Program-made: the position numbers and the translations under genes
Shown: in pieces, positions 31,030-41,059 of the stretch
Numbering within the stretch: position 1 is the first letter of the stretch
How the letters are laid out: each line of letters begins with the position of its first letter
Origin: Phyto melanocephala
Lineage: Eukaryota; Arthropoda; Insecta; Diptera; Rhinophoridae
Reading direction: 5' to 3'
DNA length: 64,000 bases
NCBI GenBank assembly: GCA_941918925.1
Contig: OW799237.1
Location: 96,445,015-96,509,014 of the forward strand
Notes under the pieces: model-generated
The model's database searches: none
What the model was told of the DNA's origin: nothing
The model's input: the letters and a program-made list of their open reading frames with translations, nothing else

Positions 31030-31620
31030 CCACAGATAAAAATGGCATGGGCTGAAAATTTTAAACTTCCAGCTGTAACAAATGAATTTTCCAGGAATTG
31101 GTTTGAAAAATTAAAGCAGTACTTCCACATCAATGACATCGAAAAACAAACCGAATAAGGACATGTAAGCTATGACAAACTGCATAAAGTACGTCCATTA
31201 CTAGCGAAACTAAAACAAAAATTTAACAAATTACCACAGGAGGAATGTCAGAGCATCGACGAGCAAATTATTGCTTTTAAAAGTAACTTTTTAAATCTTT
31301 GAATACCATCAAGCAGATATGTTAATTATGTATGTATTTGACAGGTCATAGTAGCATGAAGCAATATTTTCCAAAGAAGCCCTACAAATTTGGTTTCAAG
31401 ATGTTTACAAGAGCTGGTGTTTCAGGAATAGTATATGATTTTGCAATGTACGTTGGTGATGGAATGTGTTCATTAATGTTGTTATCCACAAAAAGATTGC
31501 TTTGTATGGTATCATACATAAAATATCAAAACAATGCAATAAATGAGTTAACAAGCCTACTTTTACATGTGTTTAAAGTTTACCTACAACTGCCCAATGT
31601 TGCCTATAGGCAACATTTTA
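31030..31620 (+). pseudogene. piggyBac transposase relic in pB1
   Basis: The plus strand encodes MAWAENFKLPAVTNEFSRNW, then FEKLKQYFHIND, SYDKLHKVRPLLAKLKQKFN and QEECQSIDEQIIAFKS, followed after a break by HSSMKQYFPKKPYKFGFKMF and SGIVYDFAMYVGDG. This is the early DDE region of piggyBac transposases (SRxRFExIxxxLHxxD, DKLxKIRPLxxxLxxxF, SIDExMxxFKGRxxxKQYxPKKPxKxGFKxxxxxxxxGYVYDFxxYxG). The Asp in SIDE matches the first catalytic Asp. Stops occur after QTE and around the FKGR motif, and the C-terminal half is absent. Confidence 0.85.
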
Positions 31621-31747
31621 TATATCCTTAACCAGGATAGGTAGAACTTCAAATTTTTTTTATTTCATAAATAGGCATATACGAACTTAAATATATTAAA
31701 AAAAATTTTTTTAACCGCTCAATAAAATTCGGGGTTGAGAGGGTTAA

Positions 31748-33216
31748 GTTAAAGATTTAAAATTTTCATTTTTTTTTAAGTTTTACTAACTGTTTTCCTT
31801 TCTTCGTTTGACGACATCAATAACTTTAGTTTAGCAAAACTACTGCCAATTGTTATCATTGACTGTTTAAAAAGTAATTGAGAAGAAAATATAATATTTT
31901 GTTCGATATTAAACAAAAAGCAACACAACTGCCAATTGTTAACATTGACTCTTTAAAAAGTAATTCAGAATAAAATATAATATTTTGTTCGATATAAATC
32001 AAAAAATACATATTCTGACTTAAGACCTTTTTGCCTAACTTCTTTAAATTATATTTTAATACTACAATACACCAGCGATTAATGTGTTTTTGCTTTAGAA
32101 AAAAATTAAAAAAAGGTTTCACATTATTTAATATTGTGTTTATTGTATGAATGTGCCACCAAAGACCGATTTTAATCATTTATGCTACTAATGTGCTATT
32201 TTATATACAACCATGTGATTTATTTGAAATAATAAAACAACATTGAAATTTTTTATTGAATTTTGATTTACCCCAAAATTTTCGGATACTCTTGGGTCAG
32301 AACATCCAATTTTAATTTCTCTAATAAATTAATCAATTATTTAATAAAAACATTAATTTTTAAAATAATCTAAATATTTTCAACCTTCATTTGTAAAAAT
32401 AAATTGTTTGGAATTTTTTAACATTTTCACCGAATTTCAGCTTAAGCATACATGCACATCAGCTTGTTGTCTACAGATTTTAACTTTAAGTGCGCCCAAG
32501 ATAAATTAATGCCAAAGTGCACAGTAAAGGATTCAATATAAGCAAATCCTAGTGAACCCATACATTTGTTATACGCAAGACACATGCATAAACTTTCATT
32601 TGAATGTCTGGTGAGTGAGTTACTGACTATGACTGAATGAATGATGTGCTTTTGTGACTTTAGACTTAAGTTACTTTACGAAAGGCAAATGTCAGTTGGG
32701 AATGGCGTTTTAGTTGGTTAGTCGTTTGATGGATAAAATGTTAGAAGGAAATGAAAAAAAACTTAAAACTTTTAAGAGGTTTAAAGAAGAAGTTAAAAAA
32801 ATAAAAAATTAAGAACAAAGAAATAATTTAAGTCAAAAATTTTTTAGCATTATGTATCTTTAAAAACTTGCAGTCAAACCAAAAAAAGAGCTCCAAAGTT
32901 ATGTAACCAACAGTAATGCTGACTTCTGTAGCTTAATAAAATCGCATGATAAAAATAAAAATGCTGATTAAATCACAAGAATTACCTGAAAATAGCTTAA
33001 ACAGTATTACTTTAAAAAAACTACAAAGACAAATCAAACTGTATTGATTGTACTGTAACCAACTTTTATATTCTCTGCCAAAATTGAATTTTTTTTTTTG
33101 AAGAATTGCTGCAGTGGTATTTCGGTGTGCTTCATATAAATTTTATGGGCATGAGAATTTTCGGCAGTCAAAAAACTTAATTTTTAAAGAAAATATCTGT
33201 TATTTTTATTCACTAT
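31748..33216. other. AT-rich DNA, no gene seen
   Basis: Holds the two-copy duplication listed next. A 107-codon minus frame at 31856-32179 overlaps that duplication and has no recognisable domain. Confidence 0.5.
31843..32012. repeat. Two-copy tandem duplication, 86-bp period
   Basis: CTGCCAATTGTTATCATTGA at 31843 recurs as CTGCCAATTGTTAACATTGA at 31929. The similarity continues through AAAAAGTAATT and AATATAATATTTTGTTCGAT in both copies. Confidence 0.85.
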
Positions 33217-33333
33217 GGGCCGTATTCATAAAAACTCTTTTAGGTTTATGAAAGGCTTATTTGACAGATGCTGTAGAGAAATTTGTCAAATAAGCCTTCA
33301 ATAAACCTAAAATATTTTTTATGAATATGGCCC
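33217..33333. mobile_element. 117-bp near-palindromic MITE
   Basis: GGGCCGTATTCATAAAAA at the left pairs with TTTTTTATGAATATGGCCC at the right. Pairing continues through TTTAGGTTTAT / ATAAACCTAAA and AGGCTTATTTGACA / TGTCAAATAAGCCT to a loop of about 17 bases. Almost the whole element is one hairpin. Non-coding; superfamily not assigned. Confidence 0.78.
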
Positions 33334-33564
33334 TTAGTATATATAAGAGTATAAATAGCAGCGACAAAATGTCATATGCAAGAACGTTTTCTGCACTTCT
33401 TTAATTTGAAATAAAGTTTCACGGAAAAACCCTTCGTGCTTACCAAAGCTTTTGGTAAATGTGATCCATCGTTTGAAGTTTAGAAGTGATGATTTTGACA
33501 GTGAAGACAAAAATTGCCCAGCACAGCTAAAAGAATTTTAATATAGAGTCATTTATTCTTCTAA

Positions 33565-33810
33565 AATCATTTTATTCGATGTAGGAAGGACGTTATTTTT
33601 TATCCACATTTGCAATACCAAATAAATAAATATTCTGCCAAAATTTGATCCCCCTAACTTCTTCGTTTAGAGCTCTATCGTTCTTTCAACATATGGACAG
33701 ACAGACAGACATCTTTTGATGGTGTCTAAAATGGACATTACGATCTGCTACAGTCGGAATGACAAAATGAATATACCCCTACACAATTTGTTTTGCAGTG
33801 GGTATACAAA
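33565..33810 (-). mobile_element. Degenerate 5' fragment of a family B repeat
   Basis: Minus-strand match to the first about 250 bases of B: GAATGACAAAATGAATATAC then a degraded GTGGGTATA end, AATGGACATTACGATCTG, ACAGACAGACAGAC in place of the (GTCY)n tract, and CTCTATCGTTCTTTCAACAT. More diverged than B1-B5, so an older insertion. Confidence 0.72.
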
Positions 33811-34314
33811 TTGTAAGGAGCTAGACATAATCTGGAAGGGACTTAGCTCCGATTCATTATAGCTTTTGGTAAGTACTTAACATTCACTAAAATATATTGC
33901 CTATAGCAAAGACGCATTTATAATACTTGTAACACTCAGTGCAATTATTTGCACCTAAATTCTAAAACTTTTGCTAGTATAATTATATAAAAATCAGTGT
34001 AAACACTGTTGGCTCACCCGCATTATAGTCCTGAACTGCCCAGTCTAACTATAAGCTATTTTGATCGATGTATAATGATCTCTCTTTCTCTGGGATATGC
34101 TTTACATCATAACAAATTTCCTAAATTTTTTTGACTCTTATTTGGCCTCAAAAATGAAAGATGGGCAGGACATAGCCAGCTAAAGCTAATCTTCAAAGAA
34201 ATATGGAATTATATTGTAAAGAAACTAACATTTTAAAAAACTTCCGCATTTAAACGTCATTTACTCAATTAAAAAAACTTCTTTCCTTTTCATTTTAATT
34301 TTTAAATTTTCCAC
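33811..34314. other. 3'-flanking DNA of the DRC9-like gene
   Basis: About 500 bases without a recognisable gene or element, just downstream of the minus-strand gene. Confidence 0.5.
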
Positions 34315-34320
34315 TTTATT
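34315..34320 (-). terminator. Poly(A) signal AATAAA of the DRC9-like gene
   Basis: AATAAA on the minus strand, five bases after the TGA stop at 34326-34328. If used, the 3' UTR would be only a few tens of bases long. Use is inferred from position only. Confidence 0.55.
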
Positions 34321-34325
34321 GAAAT

Positions 34326-35369
34326 TCATTTTTTACCCTTTGACTTCTTACCCTTTTTGGACTTCTTACGATACGGGCCCAAACATTTACGTACCATAGT
34401 ACCACGCCACCAAGCCTGCATGCGTATGGCACATCCAATACGAAAACGCTGCTGTTCATACAAACGCCGTTCGTGGGCTTTTTGTTGCAAATACTCGGCT
34501 ACAAAGAGCCGACGTTGTTCCGCTATTTGGCAGTGTTTTTCATGCGATTTTACTATGTCAGCAATGTTTTGTGTTAGTATTAAATTTTTGCCAACAATTT
34601 TGGATTTTTCATCTTGAAACTTTTGTTCCCATTTTGAAATTTCCTCCTTCAATTCACAGATTTCATTATTGCGAAATGATTCAATTTCGTATATTAAACG
34701 CTGTTCTCCGGCCATGCGGCGCTGTAAATGAAGTATTTCTTGCATTAGCAAACGCTCCTCCTTCTCACCCACTATGGTGGCTTGGGTTAAACGATTTGCT
34801 TCCCATTTCTCTACCAATCTAATTTCCAAATGATTTGTGCGCTTTATATTACTCAGTTGTTCGCGCAAATTTTCAATGCGTTGTGATTTTTGCATTATTC
34901 TTTCATTCGTTTCACTCTGCTCCTTTTTCTGCACTTCTTTCAGGTGCTTCAAAGTGGCTTTGTTCTCCTTTAGGTCTTTTGTTAAAACATCCACTTCGTT
35001 ATTATTTTGTTTTTGGTCTTCTATGGCATTGATAAGTTCTATGTACGGGTTAGTTTCATTTAGATTTTCTTCTGTTAACCCTTTATAGGCCACTTCATAG
35101 ATGTTTCTCAAAACATCTAACTCCTTGTCCATCTTGATGTCATCTAAAATTTCTGCTGGTGGCATGACCTCCTCACCGGCTGCTAAAGCTGTATTGTTTA
35201 ATGATTTTCTACACTTTATTGTTTTAGCTGTTTTTAGGCATTTGCCCTGCTGAAACAGTAAGAGCTTGATGTGCGTTTGATTGTACACAGTCGCCAATAG
35301 GTCACTTTTTAAATCTTTTAAATCTTCATTATTTACTGTGAATTCATCATCATCTGGGTGAGCAGACAT
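34326..35369 (-). CDS. Dynein regulatory complex subunit 9 (DRC9/IQCG-like)
   Basis: A 347-residue protein in one uninterrupted exon starting at ATG 35369 (MSAHPDDDEFTVNN). Residues about 1-90 hold an acidic N-terminus and mixed helices; about 105-310 are strongly heptad-like and charged (ENLREQLSNIKRTNHLEIRL, MQEILHLQRRMAGEQRLIYE), i.e. a long coiled coil; residues about 317-328 are MQAWWRGTMVRK, a canonical IQ calmodulin-binding motif; the end is a Lys-rich tail (KKSKKGKKSKGKK). This layout matches IQCG/DRC9, a nexin-dynein regulatory complex subunit that links outer doublet microtubules and tunes dynein in motile cilia and sperm flagella. In flies this predicts expression in testis and possibly chordotonal neurons (inference). 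Its base composition is clearly less AT-rich than the surroundings. I did not assign a fly gene name because orthology cannot be checked here. An unrelated coiled-coil IQ protein is the main alternative. Confidence 0.85.
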   Translation of the reverse strand: MSAHPDDDEFTVNNEDLKDLKSDLLATVYNQTHIKLLLFQQGKCLKTAKTIKCRKSLNNTALAAGEEVMPPAEILDDIKMDKELDVLRNIYEVAYKGLTEENLNETNPYIELINAIEDQKQNNNEVDVLTKDLKENKATLKHLKEVQKKEQSETNERIMQKSQRIENLREQLSNIKRTNHLEIRLVEKWEANRLTQATIVGEKEERLLMQEILHLQRRMAGEQRLIYEIESFRNNEICELKEEISKWEQKFQDEKSKIVGKNLILTQNIADIVKSHEKHCQIAEQRRLFVAEYLQQKAHERRLYEQQRFRIGCAIRMQAWWRGTMVRKCLGPYRKKSKKGKKSKGKK

Positions 35370-36252
35370 TTTTGACGAAATAAAACTTTAGAAATTTTTT
35401 GCGTATAAAGGATTTCTTAAGCTTCTGAATATGTAAACAAATTTGTTTATTAGTTTAGCGTTTCTAGGGCAATACACTAATAACTCATTACTATGGAAAC
35501 AATTTGTTTTAGGATTTTTTCTAGAAGAAATAATAATAAATAATTTCATGTTATAAATTCTCCGAAACATGAAAAAATTTTAAATAATTTTTTAATAGTC
35601 AACAACCCAGCAATGATTATCCACTAACGTTTTCTTTTAACTAATAGAAGTTAATAACTTAAGTTCCGAGTTAATAAGTTGAATGCAGGTATTTGTTGTT
35701 TATAAGTCATAAGTGGTAAGAGAATCTTCCAGCTAATAATCTGAACACATTAACCAGATTGGCTGACAGCCTTTATCATGCTGCTTTCACTGTTAGATAT
35801 TCTTCGCTTTTCTCTTTCAGAGAGTTTTGACTTAAAAATTTAATTTTTAGTTTTAAGATGACACCCTTAACTCTTTGTATGATTTGGGAACACAGCACAT
35901 AAATGTCTAGGCTATTTTTCAACTCTCGCTTTCTTTATTATAACTTTCTGTTCTTTACTTCAAATTTTATGAGCTACTCGGCTTATATTTTAAAATAAAA
36001 AAGAATTTGTATTAATCATAATAAAATAATTTTACTTATTTCAACTCAATGTCACAATCACAGATCATGCACAACCAAGTGTTTTAAGAACTTAACTTTC
36101 TAGTTCAATGCCACGAGAATATCTATGAAAAACAGGATAACAATTGGGGCTATATACTATTTGATTGAAGAGAAACTTATTACTTTGGTAAGAGGAAATA
36201 GCACCTACCCCTAGCCTGTTTTGATTAGACAGCTTAACATTAGCATGATTAC
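35370..36252. other. Upstream flank of the DRC9-like gene
   Basis: Would contain the promoter and 5' UTR of the minus-strand gene. I see no clear TATA box or initiator that I would call. A 77-codon frame at 36092-36325 is unsupported and overlaps a MITE end. Confidence 0.4.
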
Positions 36253-36680
36253 TTACCCAGCAAAAATTACTGCATACCCGGAAGCAGGTTTGTAAGGGAG
36301 AGACAAATGTACTCTCCTTTCCCAACCTGCTTCAGGAGGGCATGATTTTTATATGAGACGTCCCACTTGGTAGGGCTCTTTGATGCTCTAATTATTTGCA
36401 ATTTTCACACATGGTTAATGCAGTAATATCATGTCTCTTTTATGTGTTTTCAATAATTTTTTTAAGAACTACAGTAAAGGGAAGTAATCATTCGCTTACA
36501 TTCCTGCATCCTCGTAAGCGAGAGAAGTTGCAGTAAGTTATTTTATAAAAAATGAAACATATTTAATAGAAATTTCTGACTTCCATTCATAGCACCCTCG
36601 AATGCGCTCTAATATTGCGCTATAAGAAGGCATGATTTTTTTTACTGCTTACCGGTACAGAATAAATTTTTGCTGGGTAA
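36253..36680. mobile_element. 428-bp MITE, CCCAGCAAAAATT ends
   Basis: TTACCCAGCAAAAATT at the left is matched exactly by AATTTTTGCTGGGTAA at the right, a 16-bp perfect inverted repeat. Inside, AAGCAGGTTTGTAAGGGAGAG pairs with CTCTCCTTTCCCAACCTGCTT-like sequence (about 36281-36333), and AGGGCATGATTTTT / AGGCATGATTTTTT recur at about 36337 and 36626. Non-coding. A related element may be at 56340. Confidence 0.75.
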
Positions 36681-36959
36681 CCACCGGTCTCTTCAGCAAT
36701 TTAGGTTTAAACAATAGGTACCACATGATCTCTGAAGAAGCCTTCTTAAAAACGAGTGGTGAAAAATAACTGGGGCTACTGGTTCCGTGATCATTCCGTG
36801 TAAATATTGCCAAAAGTACATATTTTCTAAGCACGTGTAAAAAGTTTCTAGCAGTTAAATAGAAGCTGCAAAATCTGGTTTTGTTTTTGTAAAAAACAAA
36901 GGCTATCGTATTCTTTCACTCATAATTCAGCTCGCAATATGCCGATATAACTTACTTGA
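36681..36959. other. Spacer, nothing recognised
   Basis: Short AT-rich interval; a 61-codon minus frame at 36649-36834 spans the MITE boundary and is unsupported. Confidence 0.45.
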
Positions 36960-37178
36960 AATGGCAAAATTTCCGAAAACATATCTAATAAATTGATACT
37001 ATATTAAAGTCTAAGATGTATATAGGGACTTCAAAAAGTTGATTTCATCATACACGCGGACAGAAGAAATTAATTTCTATTTATATCTATAGAGATTCAG
37101 ACTATATATACATGAATACTTTTTAAATAACAAATGGAATGACACACTTACACTCTAGGGTATAAAAACATATAAATT
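36960..37178 (-). mobile_element. Degenerate 5' fragment of a family A repeat
   Basis: Minus-strand match to the A1 5' part: GACTTCAAAAAGTTGATTTC, CATACACGCGGACAGA (remnant of the GTCY tract), GAGATTCAGACTATATATAC and GGAATGACACACTTACAC ... GGGTATAAAAA at the 5' end. Confidence 0.6.
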
Positions 37179-37319
37179 CTGGTATTGTTGCAACCAGACC
37201 ATTTTGTCTGTCCTACTGTCTTTCAATAAAATTTTGTTAAAAAATTTAAAATTTTTATGTACTCTTGAATTTAAAAACAATTTGTATGTATTTTCTCTTT
37301 TTTGAATTATTATATATCA

Positions 37320-37810
37320 CTAGCTGACATGGCGAACGCTGTTTTACCATATAAATTATTTTTTTTAGGTAATATTTTTTAGTTTAATAAAAATAACTAA
37401 CTAACTCTGAGTACATTAAAAGAACGTGTTCTACGGTGCGTAGATCTATCTTAGTTTAAAATTTATCGAAGTCGTTACGTTATTTAGGTGAGGTTTAAAT
37501 TGTCCCTTGGCGTGAGTCACTCTAAAAATTTAAGAGTATGAAAAATTGATATTGATCGATTTTTAAACGTTTATTTCTACATTGGATAGACTATAAATTG
37601 TGTACAATTTAAAGCAAAATACTAAAAACTATACCAATGCAAGTACATAATTAAAAAAAGTGAGCATTAAAGTAGGCATGTTAAAAATATCCCATTAATT
37701 ATACCAGAGTCTTAGTTGTATTATGTGAAAAGTTCAAGAAGATCGGTCCTGCAGTCTGGCCCACCTTAGGGGGCGTGAAAAAAGGCATGGCATTAAGGGG
37801 TATGAAAAAT
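37320..37810 (-). mobile_element. Helitron 3'-end fragment
   Basis: On the minus strand it ends AGCGTTCGCCATGTCAGCTAG|T, the same terminal hairpin-plus-CTAG arrangement as the Helitron at 12251. The interior includes GATCGGTCCTGCAGTCTGG near 37741-37760, in the orientation expected for a Helitron 5' region. No TCTATATAT 5' terminus was found, so the right limit is approximate. Confidence 0.6.
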
Positions 37811-38747
37811 AGATGTTGTTAATCACAAACTCCACGATACGAGAATTTTATATATTAAATTTAAATATTTGAATTTGTATAAGTTATTATCAATATTCCT
37901 ATCTCTGCATGGCATATTCTTAATATTTGTAATGAGTTATAAATAACGAGTCTTTTTGTTGAAAGCACCTATTTTATAAAATTTATTCGTTAGCTTATTA
38001 ACTTTTCATCGTTCAATAAGGCCAGACATCACGACTAAAGGGCTCATCTAAAATATCTCTCCATTTTTGAACACATACATATAAGTATTTAATAAAATAA
38101 TGTAAGTTGTTTGAAGCAAATTCCTTGTTGTCTATATCTTATTATAAGATTACGTATCCCCTACTGTTGTCTTATTACCGACACCCTTTCGCTATAACAA
38201 ATTGCTCCACAGTCTATTTGTTAATTGTACGTTTGTTATGCCTACAAACTGTTTCCCTACATTCCCTGCATCCCTTTTTAAGGTTCTCGTTGACCCGCTC
38301 CCTCTTCAAACAAATTGTACTTTTGGTACCCAAAAATATTTTTGTATACATTAATGTCGACCGAATTTTACCAGAAATATACAAAATAAAAACTTTAGGA
38401 CATTTCCATGCCATGTCTCTCTACACCAATGATAAAACGTCTTCTTTTTAAGTTTTCCATGGAGAGAAATTATTGTTAGTTTTCTTGAAACAAATAATAT
38501 TCTCGTAAGTAATTACCTCTTAGTTTAGAATTTATTTCAGTTCTTACACTTTAATGAAATATTGCTTTATTCTTTATGGATTTACTTTTTTTATTAATTA
38601 ACTTTCTTTGTTACTTTTTCAAATTCATTAAATATGCAAATTTTTACTAGGGCAATAAACATCAAAAGCACACATTCATGTTTATAATGGCATGCAGCCA
38701 CATATACATCTGACTAATATTAAAAACCTGTTAAATTCTAAATTGAT
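37811..38747. other. AT-rich DNA, no gene seen
   Basis: The 114-codon plus frame at 38107-38451 is slightly less AT-rich than its surroundings but has no recognisable domain, and a competing minus frame (38214-38414) lies within it. Not called. Confidence 0.45.
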
Positions 38748-38850
38748 TTTTTTATACACACCACCAAAGAAAAACCGGGTTTAGGTGTATAAGTTTCGTC
38801 ATTCCATTTGTAACACAAATATATAAGTATGTATGTCTATGTGTTCTGGT
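38748..38850 (+). mobile_element. Degenerate family B 5'-end fragment
   Basis: TTTTTTATACACACCACCAA ... GGTGTATAAGTTTCGTCATTCCATTTGTAACAC matches the first about 70 bases of B (TTTTTATACCCGCCACC ... GTCATTCCGTTTGTAACAC) and then diverges. Confidence 0.55.
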
Positions 38851-38989
38851 GCATTGTGCAAATGAAAATCTGGTAAAGAATTTTTATATATTTAAGATAT
38901 ATTACTGAGCAAGAAGGAGGGCTTATTTGGATGAAAAATAGAAGACAAAATAGGTAGAACAAAATCTTATATTTACTATAGCATCTTAA

Positions 38990-40450
38990 CCCATTAATGG
39001 CCATTGTACTCGCACAGGTACAGAAAAACACTCATATTTGAATTGACATAAATCCAATAATAAATTATTTTGTTCAGTATTTGTTTCGATTTTGTGTTAT
39101 GTGTTCTCTGTTTAATAAAAGCAAATTGAAAAAGATGCGTCAAAGAATAACGGTACTTCGAATTTTGATTGATTTTGCTTAACGTTTTTGATATTTTCCG
39201 ATTTTGAGTAGGTCAATGATTGTTTTACTCTGTTATAAGTGTATTGCATAACAATTAGAAGAGTTTGCACTTGATTTCCAAATAAAAACCCTTGTTGTTT
39301 TTTAATTTAAAATAAGTTGTTCATAAAAAGTGATTTTCCAGGCGAAAGGTAAGTTTGAAAAGCAGTGTACTCGGTTGGGTACAGTGGCTAATAACGTTAT
39401 TATTTTTATTAATTTGTTTCAGTTTTTTTTTTTTTATCGATATAGCGTTTAAAAGCATCAATCCATTAATCTTTTATGGGAGAAGATTAATTAATTTAGA
39501 AAGCGCTTTGGATTTTGTGGAAGGGGCTTCAAATCATAATTTGTTTGACATTGCGTATATTCCACTAGATGCGGATATCAATACAGATGAGGAGGACGGT
39601 GATGCTGAGGATCTTTTTGCTAACATCATGCCGCAAGATATTCCGGGTGATATAGAGGTTTTTTGCAGCAGCGATAGCGAAGACGATATACCTCTTCAAG
39701 AGCTTCTCCGACGAAGCTCTCAACACCAGGTCGAAACTCTCCCAAATGGTCTAAAAGAGAATGTTCCATTGATATGTTAAAAACAACATATATTATACAC
39801 AATAATGATATGGTATCGAATTTAGGAGGAAATTCAGAGCTTGAAGTGTTCGAAACTTTGTTTGATTTGGATCAAACTTGCATTTGTGCTTCACAGTGTA
39901 ATGCGCATAATTTTTTATTAACAGAGATAGATTTGAAGGTTTTTTGGGAATTCTGTTGTTAAGTGGTTATCACAATATATCGAGAGAAAACATTTACTGG
40001 GAATTATCTAAGGATACTCGTAATAGACTTACTGGAGTTTCATCGTGCCATCGTCCGACACTACCTACAAAACTACACCCAACCATCAACATTAGTAGAT
40101 CGGTTGTTCCAAGTGTAGCACTTACTGCTGAAAACCATTTTCCGAAATAATTAAAAGAAACTGTTACCCTGTCGTCAAGGCCACAACCAAATAAGATGGA
40201 TTCGTGAACTTTTTGACCTAGCTCTGTGTGTAGAAAAGAAGTGCTTTAAAATTTTTCATACAAAAAAATTAGTATATATGAATACATGCATTGAGCCGTT
40301 GTACCTGCTTGGGTACAGCCCCAAAAACCTTCCAAACACAATGTTTTATTATTTTTTTCATATTTTTTGGGTTCTTAATGTTATTTAAATGAAAGCTTAA
40401 TAAACAGAATAAATGATTTTTAATTTTAAAGACTGCTGGCTCTTAATGGG
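38990..40450 (+). mobile_element. Internally deleted piggyBac-like element (pB2)
   Basis: Flanked by TTAA at 38986-38989 and 40451-40454. Ends CCCATTAATGGCCA and the complement of CCCATTAAGAGCCA, an inverted repeat with two mismatches. A subterminal motif GTACxxGxxxxGGTACAG recurs: GTACTCGCACAGGTACAG (39007), GTACTCGGTTGGGTACAG (39367) and GTACCTGCTTGGGTACAG (40300). Only about 1.46 kb long; the transposase inside lacks most of its catalytic domain. Confidence 0.8.
39420..40270 (+). pseudogene. piggyBac transposase relic in pB2 (PGBD-like)
   Basis: From about 39450: RRLINLESALDFVEG, then an acidic stretch DADINTDEEDGDAEDLF and PGDIEVFCSSDSEDD, the usual acidic N-terminus of PGBD-type transposases. 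After a stop, in another frame: LEVFETLFDLDQ, HNFLLTEIDLKVF and GILLLSGYHNISRENIYWEL, the first part of the DDE domain. The sequence then jumps to KLHPTINISRSVVPSV and, in a further frame, DLALCVEKKCFKIFHTKK, which looks like the C-terminal cysteine-rich end. The catalytic Asp residues are therefore lost. A likely intron (GTAAGT 39349 to TTTCAG 39422) precedes the protein, so the ATG-less open frame extending back to 39355 is probably not coding there. Confidence 0.75.
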
Positions 40451-40454
40451 TTAA

Positions 40455-40854
40455 TTATTTCTATGCACTGTGGGGTTCGAAAAAAAATATATACGAAAGA
40501 GATGTATTGGGATTTTAAAGTTACTCAAATTTGAAAATGTATAGCGGCACAGAAAATATGTATATGAGTAACATTTTGTTAGTTTACAAACTCTAATTTG
40601 GTTCCGTCAAATGGGAAGAAGAAGGAATATAAACGATTGCTACTTGTTTATGATCCTTCGAAGTGGATTCGAATTGCATGTATTTACGATTAAATAATTT
40701 ATTCTGGCAATTGCTCGTGCAAATGGAGCTTTTATCTAGCCGCAAGGTGGATTTTTCAGACTCGTTTGGAGTCAAATTGTAGTTTACAATCTGGCAATTA
40801 TACTGCCAAACAAAGGCAATGAAGGCTGCCACCTGTTTAATAAGCAAAAGCATT
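40455..40854. other. Spacer, no gene seen
   Basis: About 400 bases. An 86-codon minus frame (40593-40853) has no recognisable domain. Confidence 0.45.
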
Positions 40855-40866
40855 TATGCTAGCTCC

Positions 40867-41059
40867 AGGGTGCCCCGGTGGACTAGTCAGTAGTGTGCTG
40901 GTCTGCTAGTTTGGGGGTTGCGGGTTCGATTCCCGCCAGAGACCCTGGACTTGTCAACTTCGCTACTCTCTTTTCTATTCAGGTATCACAAAGGGATCAA
41001 TATTATGGACCCAAGTGAGCTGCACAACAGCTGCCCGTTCGACCTAACCTAACCTAACC
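40867..41059 (+). mobile_element. tRNA-derived SINE with CCTAA tail
   Basis: The head (about 40871-40945) is tRNA-like: a box A-like TGGACTAGTCAGTAG and a perfect box B GGTTCGATTCC near 40923-40933, so it probably carries an internal Pol III promoter. It does not fold into a complete tRNA that I can assign. The body is about 90 bases and the tail is (CCTAA)4 at about 41042-41059. It is bracketed by imperfect 12-bp direct repeats, TATGCTAGCTCC (40855-40866) and TATGCTCACTCC (41060-41071), a plausible target duplication. It would depend on a LINE for mobility. Confidence 0.82.

Larger units (their letters stand above)
30260..31743 (+). mobile_element. piggyBac-like element relic (pB1)
   Basis: Flanked by TTAA (30256-30259 and 31744-31747). 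Ends CCCTTTCAGCCCC and the complement of CCCTCTCAACCCC, 13-bp inverted repeats with two mismatches starting with the CCCTxT typical of piggyBac. Subterminal palindromes lie inside both ends: TTTCCTATAGGCAACATTG near 30277 and ATGTTGCCTATAGGCAACAT near 31593. A family-A Helitron-like repeat (30506-31014) is inserted where the transposase N-terminal part would be. Confidence 0.8.

Noticed and set aside
31856..32179. 107-codon minus-strand frame
   Set aside because: Covers a tandem duplication and has Ile/Phe/Lys/Asn-rich composition expected by chance.
34357..35088. Several plus-strand frames over the DRC9-like gene
   Set aside because: They are antisense shadows of the real minus-strand coding region.
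38107..38451. 114-codon plus-strand frame
   Set aside because: No domain or motif recognised, competing minus-strand frame inside it, and no start context or polyadenylation evidence.
40871..40945. Possible tRNA gene
   Set aside because: Box B is perfect, but the acceptor and anticodon stems do not form a complete tRNA and the sequence continues into a body and CCTAA tail, so it is a SINE head.
41042..41059. Telomeric (TTAGG)n tract
   Set aside because: Only four units, at the end of a SINE; not a telomere.
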